NCBI GenBank assembly: GCA_002311025.1
Contig: DBYY01000001.1
Span: 1 to 64,000, forward strand
Length of the DNA stretch: 64,000 nucleotides
Reading direction: 5' to 3'
DNA from: Candidatus Proelusimicrobium tauri
GTDB taxonomy: Bacteria; Elusimicrobiota; Elusimicrobia; Elusimicrobiales; Elusimicrobiaceae
In this document: piece by piece, positions 18,539-26,993 of the stretch
How the letters are laid out: each line of letters starts with the position of its first letter
How positions within the stretch are numbered: position 1 is the stretch's first letter
Program-made: the position numbers and the translations under genes
The notes under the pieces: model-generated
What the model saw: only the letters and a program-made list of their open reading frames with translations
Databases searched by the model: none
What the model was told of the DNA's origin: nothing

Positions 18539-19621
18539 ATGTTAGCAGTATTAGAGTATTACCTATTGATTTTTGTAGTTTTTTTACAGTGCCTGTTTAT
18601 TAAAAAAATAGGTAAATGGCCTCTGCTAATACTCATTGCCTTAGAACTTTGGTTTTTATCGGCTTTTCGCAGATGGGATATCGGCAATGATACCAGTATT
18701 TATGTTTCTGCCTTTGTCTATATGTATACTCCTTTTTCGGAAGTGTTTGGGCAAGGACGTATGGAACAAGGTTACCGTATATTGAACCAATTTATAGGTC
18801 TTTTTTCCCATAATCCGCAAACTATTTTAATAGTAACTTCTGCTATTATTATTAGTAGTCGCTTCTTTACCATAGCTCGTTATAGTGCTTATGCGGGATT
18901 TACCGTGATTTTGTTTGTAATCATGCAGTTTGGGACTACTCTAAACTTAATTCGACAAGAGATGGCATTTTCTATTGTTCTTTTCGCTCTTCCTTTTATA
19001 ATAAAACGTCAATTAATTCCGTATTTAATTTTCTGTCTGTTGGCTATGCAGGTTCATTTAACGGCTATAACGGCAATTATGATTTATTTTTTCTATAATC
19101 TGCCTTGGAAAAAGAAATATGTTCTATCCATTGTGTTTGGGGGAATTTTGGGTTTAGTATTGTTGTCTCCTTTGCTTAATACTTTTGCAAGTATAACGGG
19201 GCGTTATGGGGGGTATTTAGGTAGTAACTACGCTTTTGGAGAGGAAATTAAGTTAGGCTCTATTATGGCTGTTTGTGTGTCTTTTGTAATACTTATGTTT
19301 GAAGGAATTACTTACAAAATATATAAACAAAAAATGGACAGCCAATTAACTTATCTGCCTGCTAATTTCCTTCTATTTATGACCTTAATGACTTTTATTG
19401 CTTACTTAATGTCCTTACGTGCAGTGGGTTTATCTCGTGTTGCATTTTACTTTAATTTCTTTACTATCTTTTCACTGCCTGTTTTTATACGGGTTTATCC
19501 TCGAAAAATATGTCCATTTATAACATTGGCGATAGTCGGAGGTTTTATTGCGCAGGCCAGCATTATTTTTATTTTTCGTCCCAGTTGGAACCATTGGTTA
19601 CCATATTATTTCTGCTTTTAA
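18539..19621 (+). CDS. EpsG-family / Wzy-like polysaccharide polymerase
   Basis: 360 residues with about nine to ten membrane helices. The segment FRRWDIGNDTSIYVSAF near residue 40 and the NLIRQEMAFSI stretch near 140 are the recognisable marks of the EpsG family (PF14897), whose members act as Wzy-type polymerases joining flipped repeat units in the periplasm. A HLTA motif after a helix near 175 also fits. A GGGAG ribosome binding site precedes the ATG. It is the last plus-strand gene before the phage-like minus-strand pair. Confidence 0.75.
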   Translation: MLAVLEYYLLIFVVFLQCLFIKKIGKWPLLILIALELWFLSAFRRWDIGNDTSIYVSAFVYMYTPFSEVFGQGRMEQGYRILNQFIGLFSHNPQTILIVTSAIIISSRFFTIARYSAYAGFTVILFVIMQFGTTLNLIRQEMAFSIVLFALPFIIKRQLIPYLIFCLLAMQVHLTAITAIMIYFFYNLPWKKKYVLSIVFGGILGLVLLSPLLNTFASITGRYGGYLGSNYAFGEEIKLGSIMAVCVSFVILMFEGITYKIYKQKMDSQLTYLPANFLLFMTLMTFIAYLMSLRAVGLSRVAFYFNFFTIFSLPVFIRVYPRKICPFITLAIVGGFIAQASIIFIFRPSWNHWLPYYFCF

Positions 19622-19692
19622 TCGTTGCATGAGATATCTTTTTAAAAACAATATTTTTATTATGGCAGTAACTGTTAGAATATCTCTTTAAA

Positions 19693-19719
19693 AATCCCCG
19701 TTTAGTTAAAACGGGGATT
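19693..19719 (-). terminator. Intrinsic terminator of the phage-like pair
   Basis: AATCCCCGTTT and AAACGGGGATT form an 11-bp stem with a short loop. On the minus strand the stem is followed by a T run, so it terminates the transcript ending at 19727; on the plus strand it may also stop the polymerase transcript less efficiently. Confidence 0.85.
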
Positions 19720-19726
19720 ATATTGA

Positions 19727-20905
19727 TTAATTAGTTACAGTCCATCCTTTATTTACTGCTATCATAACATCGTCAACTGTTAAATCTTCTGAACCAGTTG
19801 TGCCTGTAATGTTGATAACCTGTCCGCCTGATACCGTCGGCAAATCATTAAAGAGTTGAACTAAAGCGGTTCTATCCATACCTGTATAAGACACATTGAT
19901 TTGAGGAGTCGCTCCGCCAAAGGTTGCAGAAGAAGAAACACGCAAACCTGTAAATCTAGCCGTTTGTATTGCGGCTATTTTATTTAGTGCCGTGCAGTTT
20001 GATAAATCTAAAACATAATCTTCCGTAAGAGAAGAACAGTTAGACAAAAAGGACTCCACTCCGCCCAAACAAGCACTTGAGAAATTAAATTCGGGGAATT
20101 TTTTAATTTTAGTTGTGTTTCCAAAAGCACCCGAAATATTAGTTGTGCTAGAAAAATCACAGTCAATAAAATTTAAGTTCTCTATTTTACTGCTAATAGC
20201 GAAGTATTGCAAAGATGTCGGTTTTCCGTTCTTAATTGTGATTTCCGGAATACCGCTACTACGGATAACACTATACCAAGTGACCGAATTGTTATTGTTG
20301 TCTAACACGGCGGAATACTCTAAAGAAGAAGTATTGATAAATAAATTTTGTATATCTTTTATCTTTATAGTATTGCCTTTTGCGGTGCAAGCCCTCATTA
20401 TTGCTTCTTGGTAGTTGTTTGCAGTTCCAAAACCGCCGTTAAGAATAATCTCATTTGTAAGGTTAAAATGCGCCCAAAGAACGCCTTGTTGCTCATTTCC
20501 GCTTGCGGCTACTCTTGCACATTTAAAAGCGGTTATACTTTCACTTGCTGTTTGCGGAAAAATATCTATAATATGGGCTTTAGTTGCGCCTGTGGGATAA
20601 TCAATATCATATCCTTCTGTTTCTGTATAATCCGACCAATCAGCCATAGAAAATTGTTCTTGGCTGTCGTAATCATCATAAGTAATACCGTCAATTTTAA
20701 CGGAATATCCACCTGTTGCCGTGGCAGTAAAACCGATAGGATAGCGTGTGTCTACCAGTAAATAAATGTGTTTATCTTCTGTATTTTTTCTGATATCGGG
20801 CCAACTTTCTGGTTTACCATTCCAATCTTTTTTTCTTTTTTTAGATAAAAGACTTGGCAAAACAATATTTTTTGTAGTTAGGTATTTTGGCAAATATTTT
20901 TGCAT
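19727..20905 (-). CDS. Phage-tail / BspA-like surface protein
   Basis: 392 residues, no signal peptide. It opens with a basic segment (SKKRKKDW), then WPDIR and a beta-rich region. The second half has spaced leucine/phenylalanine positions (LNFIDCDFSS, IKKFPEFNFSS, LDLSNCTAL, FTGLRVSSS) like BspA-type leucine-rich repeats. The end holds MDRTALVQLFNDLP followed by GGQVINITGT, a combination I associate with phage tail-fibre or receptor-binding proteins. Lack of a secretion signal favours a phage structural role over a secreted one. AAGGCGG precedes the start. It is preceded by a 100-residue partner and flanked by polysaccharide genes, suggesting an inserted module. Confidence 0.55.
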   Translation of the reverse strand: MQKYLPKYLTTKNIVLPSLLSKKRKKDWNGKPESWPDIRKNTEDKHIYLLVDTRYPIGFTATATGGYSVKIDGITYDDYDSQEQFSMADWSDYTETEGYDIDYPTGATKAHIIDIFPQTASESITAFKCARVAASGNEQQGVLWAHFNLTNEIILNGGFGTANNYQEAIMRACTAKGNTIKIKDIQNLFINTSSLEYSAVLDNNNNSVTWYSVIRSSGIPEITIKNGKPTSLQYFAISSKIENLNFIDCDFSSTTNISGAFGNTTKIKKFPEFNFSSACLGGVESFLSNCSSLTEDYVLDLSNCTALNKIAAIQTARFTGLRVSSSATFGGATPQINVSYTGMDRTALVQLFNDLPTVSGGQVINITGTTGSEDLTVDDVMIAVNKGWTVTN

Positions 20906-20917
20906 AAAACACCGCCT

Positions 20918-21220
20918 TTACTGAATAGAAACTTTTAAATCGCTGGAAGTAACATCCGTTAAATCAACTTTCAAATATAAATCAGCAAAATTTAAAAATA
21001 TAATTTTGCTTGCTTCAAGGGCAATTTGCTCGCCTTCTTCATCATATAAAGGGTAAAAGTTCGTTCCGTCTTGGGAAATAGTTAATTTAGGTGTTCCTGC
21101 TGAAATTGTGCCTGTTGTAAGCACGCTTACACAATGGGTTATACCTTTGTGTATAGTAACATCTTTCAAATTTACGGCTTTGTTTAAAGGTGTGGTTTGT
21201 GATAAATCTGTAATAATCAT
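20918..21220 (-). CDS. Small phage-structural-like protein
   Basis: 100 residues, acidic, beta-rich and without signal peptide or membrane helix. The central GTISAGTPKLTISQDGTNFYPLYDE region resembles the short immunoglobulin-like or trimeric proteins encoded beside phage tail fibres (pattern impression only). AGGAG lies 8 nt before the ATG. It is 12 nt upstream of the larger tail-like gene, so both share one transcript from the promoter at 21269-21298. No function is recognised. Confidence 0.55.
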   Translation of the reverse strand: MIITDLSQTTPLNKAVNLKDVTIHKGITHCVSVLTTGTISAGTPKLTISQDGTNFYPLYDEEGEQIALEASKIIFLNFADLYLKVDLTDVTSSDLKVSIQ

Positions 21221-21268
21221 AAAAAAAGAGCTCCTATTTTATGAATTTTAGGCTGCTCTCCCGTTTTT

Positions 21269-21298
21269 AATATAGCAAAATTTTGGCTTAAATATCAA
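21269..21298 (-). promoter_or_regulatory. Promoter of the phage-like pair
   Basis: On the minus strand, TTGATA (21298-21293) and TATATT (21274-21269) are 18 nt apart and TGC precedes the -10. A normal leader with an AGGAG site follows, unlike the leaderless gene on the opposite strand. Confidence 0.6.
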
Positions 21299-21333
21299 GC
21301 AGAAATTAACTTATGGCGCTATTTCATAATTGG

Positions 21334-21339
21334 TATAAT
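21334..21339 (+). promoter_or_regulatory. Extended -10 box (TGGTATAAT) for a leaderless mRNA
   Basis: TATAAT preceded by TGG ends 6 nt before the ATG at 21346, so transcription should begin at or next to the start codon. No Shine-Dalgarno site can fit between them. Confidence 0.65.
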
Positions 21340-21345
21340 ATAAAT

Positions 21346-22425
21346 ATGGCAAAAAATCATCTTAATTTACAAGATAAAACAATTTTAATTACCGGTGTGG
21401 CAGGGTTTATAGGTGCTGCTTTGGCCCAGCGTGTTTGCAGGGAAAATCCTTCTGCTAAAATAATAGGACTAGATAGTGTAAATGATTATTATGATGTTTC
21501 TTTAAAGGAATATCGTTTAAAAGACCTTTCTAAACTTTCAAATTTTACTTTTATCAAAGGTAATTTAGCCGATAAAAATTTAATTGATGATGTTTTTGCT
21601 AAATATCAGCCACAAGTTGTGGTTAATTTGGCTGCACAAGCGGGTGTGCGCTATTCTATAACAAATCCCGCTGTATATATTGAGGCAAATTTAATAGGTT
21701 TTTATAATATTTTAGAGGCTTGCCGTCATTCTTACGATAATGGTAAAACAGGGGTGGAACATCTTGTTTATGCTTCCTCTTCTTCGGTTTACGGTTCTAA
21801 TAAAAAAGTGCCTTATGCGGTGGAAGATAAAGTCGATAATCCTGTTTCACTCTATGCCGCAACCAAAAAATCCAATGAACTTTTAGCCCATGCTTACAGC
21901 AAACTTTATAATATTCCGTCAACGGGCTTAAGATTCTTTACTGTTTACGGTCCTGCCGGCAGACCGGATATGGCTTATTTCGGTTTTACAAATAAACTTG
22001 TAAAAGGTGAAAAAATTAAAATTTTTAACTTTGGTAATTGCAAACGCGATTTTACTTATATCGAGGATATTGTGGAAGGTATTATCCTCGTTATGCAAGG
22101 TGCACCAAAACGCCAAAACGGGGACGACGGCTTGCCTTTTCCACCTTATGCCCTTTATAATATTGGCAATAATTCTCCGGAAAATCTTTTAGATTTTGTG
22201 CGGATTTTACAGGAAGAACTTATTTCGGCCGGTGTTTTGTCTAAAGATTATGATTTTGAGGCCCATAAAGAACTTGTGCCTATGCAGGCAGGGGATGTTC
22301 CGATAACTTACGCAGATACTTCTTCTTTAGAAAAAGATTTCGGTTTTAAGCCGCACACTACTTTGCGCGAAGGCTTGCGTCGTTTTGCCAAGTGGTATAA
22401 AGATTTTTACCTAAAGGGAAATTAA
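21346..22425 (+). CDS. UDP-glucuronate 4-epimerase-like SDR
   Basis: 359 residues of an extended SDR. GVAGFIG near residue 16 binds NAD, NLAAQAGVRYS is the family signature, SSSSVYG leads to the catalytic YAATK (Tyr-x3-Lys) near residue 170, and RFFTVYGPAGRPDMA is the substrate loop shared by UDP-GlcA 4-epimerases (GalA formation). Its genomic partner Ugd at 22987 makes UDP-GlcA, supporting this substrate. The start is placed at 21346, not the upstream in-frame ATG at 21313, because a TGGTATAAT box lies between them. UDP-GlcNAc epimerase activity is the main alternative. Confidence 0.88.
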   Translation: MAKNHLNLQDKTILITGVAGFIGAALAQRVCRENPSAKIIGLDSVNDYYDVSLKEYRLKDLSKLSNFTFIKGNLADKNLIDDVFAKYQPQVVVNLAAQAGVRYSITNPAVYIEANLIGFYNILEACRHSYDNGKTGVEHLVYASSSSVYGSNKKVPYAVEDKVDNPVSLYAATKKSNELLAHAYSKLYNIPSTGLRFFTVYGPAGRPDMAYFGFTNKLVKGEKIKIFNFGNCKRDFTYIEDIVEGIILVMQGAPKRQNGDDGLPFPPYALYNIGNNSPENLLDFVRILQEELISAGVLSKDYDFEAHKELVPMQAGDVPITYADTSSLEKDFGFKPHTTLREGLRRFAKWYKDFYLKGN

Positions 22426-22426
22426 A

Positions 22427-22945
22427 ATGAATCTGATACAAAGACTTTATTATAAAATTTGTTCAAATGATAAAAGAATAAATTTTTTACGTAAACAAGG
22501 AGTTCGTATCGGGGAAGATTGTGATATAGCAAGTAATGTAAATTTCGGCAGTGAACCTTATTTGATTTCTTTGGGTGATAAAGTCAGAATAAGCGCCAAT
22601 GTTCTTTTTATTACCCATGACGGAGGATGCTGGGTAGTAAGGAATTGTGATTTTTCCTATAAAAATGTAGATTTGATTTCTCAGATTAAGGTGGGAAACA
22701 ATGTTCATATCGGTATGGGATCAATTATTATGCCGGGCGTGCATATCGGTAATAATGTGATTATAGGATGCGGTGCTATCGTTACCGGAGATATACCTGA
22801 TAATAGTGTTGCGGCAGGAGTGCCTTGTAGGGTAATTCGTTCTATTGATGATTATATAAAAGAGCATAAATCTGATTTTTTGGAAACAAAGCATTTAAGT
22901 CCCAGTCAAAAGAAAGAGTTTTTATTGAAAAAATACAAAAGATAA
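22427..22945 (+). CDS. Hexapeptide-repeat acyltransferase (maa/WbbJ-like)
   Basis: 172 residues with an N-terminal helix and a left-handed beta-helix of hexapeptide repeats (IGEDCDIAS, ISANVLFITHDGG, VGNNVHIGMG, IGNNVIIGCG). The His in THDGG is the usual catalytic histidine region, and SVAAGVPCRVI closes the fold. It should O- or N-acetylate a sugar. It starts 1 nt after the epimerase stop (TAAAATG), hence co-translated. It is distinct from the WcaF-like acyltransferase at 12781. Confidence 0.8.
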   Translation: MNLIQRLYYKICSNDKRINFLRKQGVRIGEDCDIASNVNFGSEPYLISLGDKVRISANVLFITHDGGCWVVRNCDFSYKNVDLISQIKVGNNVHIGMGSIIMPGVHIGNNVIIGCGAIVTGDIPDNSVAAGVPCRVIRSIDDYIKEHKSDFLETKHLSPSQKKEFLLKKYKR

Positions 22946-22986
22946 AAGATATTTATGTTTGCAGTTTTTTTTAGAGGAGAAATAAA

Positions 22987-24219
22987 ATGAAAATTGCCGT
23001 TGCCGGAACAGGATATGTAGGTCTTTCACTTGCCACCCTTTTGGCGCAACATAACGAAGTTATTGCCGTTGATATTATTAAAGAAAAAGTTGATTTGATA
23101 AACAATAAAAAATCTCCTATTGTAGATAAAGAAATTGAAGATTTTTTGATCCATAAACCGTTAAATTTAACTGCCACAACGGATGCCCAAAAGGCCTATA
23201 CTCAGGCAGATTTTGTTATTATCGCAACCCCTACAAACTATGATCCGGAGCAAAACTACTTTAACACTTCCGCGGTAGAAGATGTTATCAAACTTGTTAA
23301 AGAATATAATCCTAAAGCGACAATGGTTATTAAATCAACTGTTCCTGTCGGTTATACCAGGCATATTCGCGAAAAAATGGATGTTAAAAACATTTTATTC
23401 AGTCCTGAGTTTTTGCGCGAAGGCCATGCTTTATATGATAATTTATATCCTTCCCGTATAATTGTAGGCAGCGATTTGAAAGATAAAGAATTAACTACTA
23501 AAGCACGTACCTTTGCCGAATTATTACAGCAAAGCGCCGTAAAAAAAGATATTCCAACCTTGATTATGGAATATACAGAAGCCGAAGCAGTTAAACTTTT
23601 TGCCAATACTTATCTTGCATTGAGAGTCAGTTATTTTAATGAGTTAGATACTTACGCCGAAATTAAAGGTCTTAACACCCAACAAATTATTGAAGGCGTT
23701 TGTTTAGATCCGCGTATCGGCAATCAATATAATAATCCCTCTTTTGGTTATGGTGGCTATTGTTTGCCTAAAGATTCAAAGCAACTTCTTGCTAGCTATA
23801 CCGATGTTCCGCAAAACTTGATTAGGGCAATTGTTGAATCAAACCGCACCCGTAAAGATTTTATTGCCGATAGCGTATTAAAAAAAGCAGGCTATTATAA
23901 CGCAAATAGCACTTTTGACTTAAGTAAAGAGCATGCGGTTGTTATAGGCGTTTACCGTTTGACTATGAAAGCCGGAAGTGATAATTTTCGCCAATCTTCT
24001 ATTCAGGGTATTATGAAGCGTGTTAAAGCAAAAGGCGCAAAAGTAATTGTCTATGAGCCGACTCTTAAAAACGGAACTACTTTTTTCGGTAGCGAAATTG
24101 TTAATGACTTAAAAGAATTTAAAAAACGCGCGCAAGCAATTATAGCAAACCGTTATGACAGTATTCTAGACGATGTAAAAGAAAAAGTCTATACACGCGA
24201 TTTATTTAAAAGAGATTAA
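22987..24219 (+). CDS. ugd: UDP-glucose 6-dehydrogenase
   Basis: 410 residues of the UDP-glucose/GDP-mannose dehydrogenase family. The NAD-binding GTGYVGLS is at residues 7-14, and the ATPTNYD and STVPVGYT blocks are conserved. The EFLREGHALYDN motif carries the catalytic Glu region, and GYGGYCLPKD holds the catalytic Cys that oxidises UDP-glucose to UDP-glucuronate in two NAD-dependent steps. A strong AGAGGAG ribosome binding site precedes the ATG. With the neighbouring SDR it supplies uronic acid donors for the polymer. Confidence 0.93.
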   Translation: MKIAVAGTGYVGLSLATLLAQHNEVIAVDIIKEKVDLINNKKSPIVDKEIEDFLIHKPLNLTATTDAQKAYTQADFVIIATPTNYDPEQNYFNTSAVEDVIKLVKEYNPKATMVIKSTVPVGYTRHIREKMDVKNILFSPEFLREGHALYDNLYPSRIIVGSDLKDKELTTKARTFAELLQQSAVKKDIPTLIMEYTEAEAVKLFANTYLALRVSYFNELDTYAEIKGLNTQQIIEGVCLDPRIGNQYNNPSFGYGGYCLPKDSKQLLASYTDVPQNLIRAIVESNRTRKDFIADSVLKKAGYYNANSTFDLSKEHAVVIGVYRLTMKAGSDNFRQSSIQGIMKRVKAKGAKVIVYEPTLKNGTTFFGSEIVNDLKEFKKRAQAIIANRYDSILDDVKEKVYTRDLFKRD

Positions 24220-24234
24220 ACATTTTATATATTT

Positions 24235-25344
24235 ATGACCGAAAATTATCAAAATTTAATTGTAGGTACAGGAATAAGCGGGTCTGTTTTGGCTAGACTT
24301 TTAGCCGAAAAGGGCCAAAGGGTGCTTATTATTGACCGAAGGAATCATATCGGTGGAAACTGTTATGACTATTTTGATGAAAACGGCATAAATATTAACA
24401 AATACGGTCCGCATATTTTCAGAACGGATAGTGAGGATGTTTGGCAGTTTTTATCCCGTTTTATGACTTGGCATAATTATACTCACAAAGTGCGCGCCTG
24501 TATTAACGGAAAGGAAGTTCCTATCCCCTTTAATTTTACTTCAATTGATACTTTATTTCCTTTACAAAAATCTAAAATTTTTAAAGAAAAACTAGTCTTA
24601 AATTACGGCGAAAATAAGAAAGTTTCTATTTTGGAACTAAAGAAATCTAAAGATAAAGATTTGCAAGAACTTGCCGCTTTTATTTATGAAAAAGTTTTTT
24701 ATCATTACACTCTAAAACAATGGGGTTTTAAGCCGGAAGATTTAAGCGGCGATGCTCTTGCAAGAGTGCCTGTTTACACGAGTTATTACGATGGCTACTT
24801 TACCGAAAAATATCAGGCAATGCCTTCCTGCGGTTATACAAAACTGTTTGAAAATCTTTTAAATCATCCAAATATCAAAGTTCAATTAAATACCGATTTT
24901 AAAAATTTACCGAATATTAAATACGATAGGATGTTTTATAGTGGCTCCATTGACGAGTTTTTTGACTATAAACTTGGCAAATTGCCTTACCGCAGTTTAA
25001 ATTTTGAATTTAAAACTTTGGCGCAAAAGCAATTTCAAAGTGTTGCTGTTGTTAATTATACAGGCAAGGAACCATACACAAGAATAACGGAATTTAAGCA
25101 TTTTTTAAATCAACAAACCGGAAACACAACTATCGCTTATGAATATCCTATTCCTTTTGAATTTGGCAGGAATGAAAGATATTACCCTATTCCTAAGCAG
25201 GAAAATGACGCTTTATATAAAAAATATTTAGACCTTGTAAAAAAGGAGAAAAATATTTATTTTATAGGGCGTTTGGGGGCTTATCAATTTTATAGTATGC
25301 AAAGTGCGATTTTGGCGATATTTGAACTCGTTAACAAATTTTAA
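24235..25344 (+). CDS. glf: UDP-galactopyranose mutase
   Basis: 369-residue FAD enzyme. The dinucleotide motif GTGISGSVLARLLAE spans residues 11-25, followed by ERR-like IIDRRNHIGGN. The substrate-binding Arg and Tyr clusters, QWG in LKQWGFKPEDL and the C-terminal GRLGAYQFYSM region are those of Glf, which interconverts UDP-Galp and UDP-Galf. The polysaccharide therefore probably contains galactofuranose. It starts 15 nt after ugd without a strong ribosome binding site, in AT-rich sequence, so either coupled or leaderless initiation is possible. Confidence 0.93.
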   Translation: MTENYQNLIVGTGISGSVLARLLAEKGQRVLIIDRRNHIGGNCYDYFDENGININKYGPHIFRTDSEDVWQFLSRFMTWHNYTHKVRACINGKEVPIPFNFTSIDTLFPLQKSKIFKEKLVLNYGENKKVSILELKKSKDKDLQELAAFIYEKVFYHYTLKQWGFKPEDLSGDALARVPVYTSYYDGYFTEKYQAMPSCGYTKLFENLLNHPNIKVQLNTDFKNLPNIKYDRMFYSGSIDEFFDYKLGKLPYRSLNFEFKTLAQKQFQSVAVVNYTGKEPYTRITEFKHFLNQQTGNTTIAYEYPIPFEFGRNERYYPIPKQENDALYKKYLDLVKKEKNIYFIGRLGAYQFYSMQSAILAIFELVNKF

Positions 25345-25356
25345 AAATAAATTTTA

Positions 25357-25362
25357 TAAAAT
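25357..25362 (+). promoter_or_regulatory. Possible -10 box (TAAAAT) for a leaderless mRNA
   Basis: TAAAAT ends 6 nt before the ATG at 25369, with no Shine-Dalgarno site. The AT-rich background makes this weaker than the other examples. Confidence 0.35.
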
Positions 25363-25368
25363 TAAAAT

Positions 25369-26976
25369 ATGAAGTTCCATTATTATATTTGGATTTTTTT
25401 AATAATTTTACTTACTCCTTTGGCTTTCGGCGGAGCGGAACCTTGGGGTTTGCTGCTTTTTAATATCGCTTGCTCCGGATTAGGACTTTATATCTTATTT
25501 AAGCATAATAAGTTTTATTTTACGGATACTTCAAAAACTATACTTGGCTTACTTTGCTTTATTATTTTGCTTGCTGCTGTACAATTGCTTAATCAGCATA
25601 ATTTTTTACAAAAGTCGGTTTTCTTACCTTTTACTTTATGCCGCTATTATACTTTTGAGGGGCTTTCCTTATTATGTTCTTTAACTCTTTTATATTTTGC
25701 GCTTACCCAGATAATTGAAAGGAATAAAGAAATTAAAATTCTCGCGTTATTTATGACTGTAATTGCCGTTATAATAAGTCTAATAGGTATAACTTGGCAA
25801 AAGGGGGAATATATAGGCCTTTTGGCGGGCGTTTCTAGATTTGCTTCTTTTGGACCTTTCACAAGCAGAAATCACGGTTCGCAATTCCTTTTGGCTAGTT
25901 TTTTCATATCTTTATGTTTGTGGCTGCCCCATTTTTTGTTAGATGTAAAAAGACGCTTGCCTTATAAAAATATTTGGTTTTTTACCTTTAGTTTGATTTT
26001 GTTTATAGGAATATTCTTTACCCACTCACGCGGCGGAGTTATTGCCTTGATGCTTGGCCTATTTGTTTTATCTTTCTTATGTTTAGGTTTTCTTATTAAG
26101 AAAAAGAGTATAAAATTTATTTTTATAGCGCTTATTACTTTTATTTTTACCTGTTTAATTCTTTTTGTGGTACAAAACGGCACAACTATCGGATTAAGGC
26201 AGTTTGGTACTTTTTCCGATCAAGCAAGACGCCTTTTATACGGGGCGGCTTTTGATATGCTAAAAGATTTCCCTTTGACCGGTGTTGGCTTTGATGCTTT
26301 CAGCGGTGCTATTGACGCTTATTTAAAAGTTTCTCTAAAGGCCTTTCCGAGATATTTACATAGTGATTGGCTTGAATTATTACTCAGTTTTGGTTATATC
26401 TACGGCACTATAATTTTTGCTTGGATAGGCGTGTTTATCTATAAAATTATTTGTTTATTTAGAGATCTTGAACCTAAAAAGCAAGTCCGCCTTGCCATAT
26501 TTTGTGCCGGTTTAACCGGTTTTTGTTTTACCGGAGTAATAGATTTTCCTTTCCATTTGCCGGCTTGTGCCTTTTTATTCTTTTCTCTCCTGGCTTTTGC
26601 AACAGCACGGAGTTTTGATAAGAGAATACAAACAAAAAAAATACCTCTTTTTTTTAAAATTATAGTTACCTTAATAGTAGTCTTTTTTATAACTATGAAC
26701 ATATTATATTTTAAGACTTGGAGAACTTTCGTCTTTGCTAAAAAACTTTCGCCTTTATCGCAAATAGAACAGGTGACAAAGAGTTTAAATTATTATCCTT
26801 CTCCGATTTTTGTTAAACGCGTTTTACTGACAAATTATAAGATTTCACAGGATGCCAGAATATCTCCGCAAGAACAAGAAGAACAACGCCTAAAAACCCA
26901 CAAATTGGCGGATTTTTATCTACGAAAATATCCAAAAGACAGAGAAATTTCCCAGTTTTTTATACTTACTAAATAA
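25369..26976 (+). CDS. O-antigen ligase/polymerase family membrane protein (Wzy_C)
   Basis: 535 residues with about eleven to twelve membrane helices and a large periplasmic loop. The loop and adjoining helix hold FTSRNHGSQFLL near residue 165 and FFTHSRGGVIALMLG near 215, the SRGG-type motif of the Wzy_C/WaaL family (PF04932). The sequence then contains LPRYLHSDWLELLLSFG, with the conserved His, near 330. It either ligates finished polymer to lipid A-core or an acceptor, or polymerises a second glycan. A short soluble tail of about 60 residues follows the last helix. Confidence 0.8.
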   Translation: MKFHYYIWIFLIILLTPLAFGGAEPWGLLLFNIACSGLGLYILFKHNKFYFTDTSKTILGLLCFIILLAAVQLLNQHNFLQKSVFLPFTLCRYYTFEGLSLLCSLTLLYFALTQIIERNKEIKILALFMTVIAVIISLIGITWQKGEYIGLLAGVSRFASFGPFTSRNHGSQFLLASFFISLCLWLPHFLLDVKRRLPYKNIWFFTFSLILFIGIFFTHSRGGVIALMLGLFVLSFLCLGFLIKKKSIKFIFIALITFIFTCLILFVVQNGTTIGLRQFGTFSDQARRLLYGAAFDMLKDFPLTGVGFDAFSGAIDAYLKVSLKAFPRYLHSDWLELLLSFGYIYGTIIFAWIGVFIYKIICLFRDLEPKKQVRLAIFCAGLTGFCFTGVIDFPFHLPACAFLFFSLLAFATARSFDKRIQTKKIPLFFKIIVTLIVVFFITMNILYFKTWRTFVFAKKLSPLSQIEQVTKSLNYYPSPIFVKRVLLTNYKISQDARISPQEQEEQRLKTHKLADFYLRKYPKDREISQFFILTK

Positions 26977-26981
26977 TTTAG

Positions 26982-26987
26982 TATAAT
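26982..26987 (+). promoter_or_regulatory. -10 box (TATAAT) for a leaderless export-gene mRNA
   Basis: AATTTAGTATAAT ends 6 nt before the ATG at 26994. The same AATTTAGTA(T/A)AAT box recurs before the 37340, 40772 and 53175 genes. Confidence 0.6.
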
Positions 26988-26993
26988 ATACCT

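Noticed and set aside
19727..21220. Complete prophage
   Set aside because: Only two phage-like genes are present; no integrase, terminase, capsid, lysis or attachment repeat was seen.
21313..21345. In-frame upstream ATG of the UDP-GlcA epimerase-like gene
   Set aside because: The TGGTATAAT promoter box falls between this ATG and the ATG at 21346.
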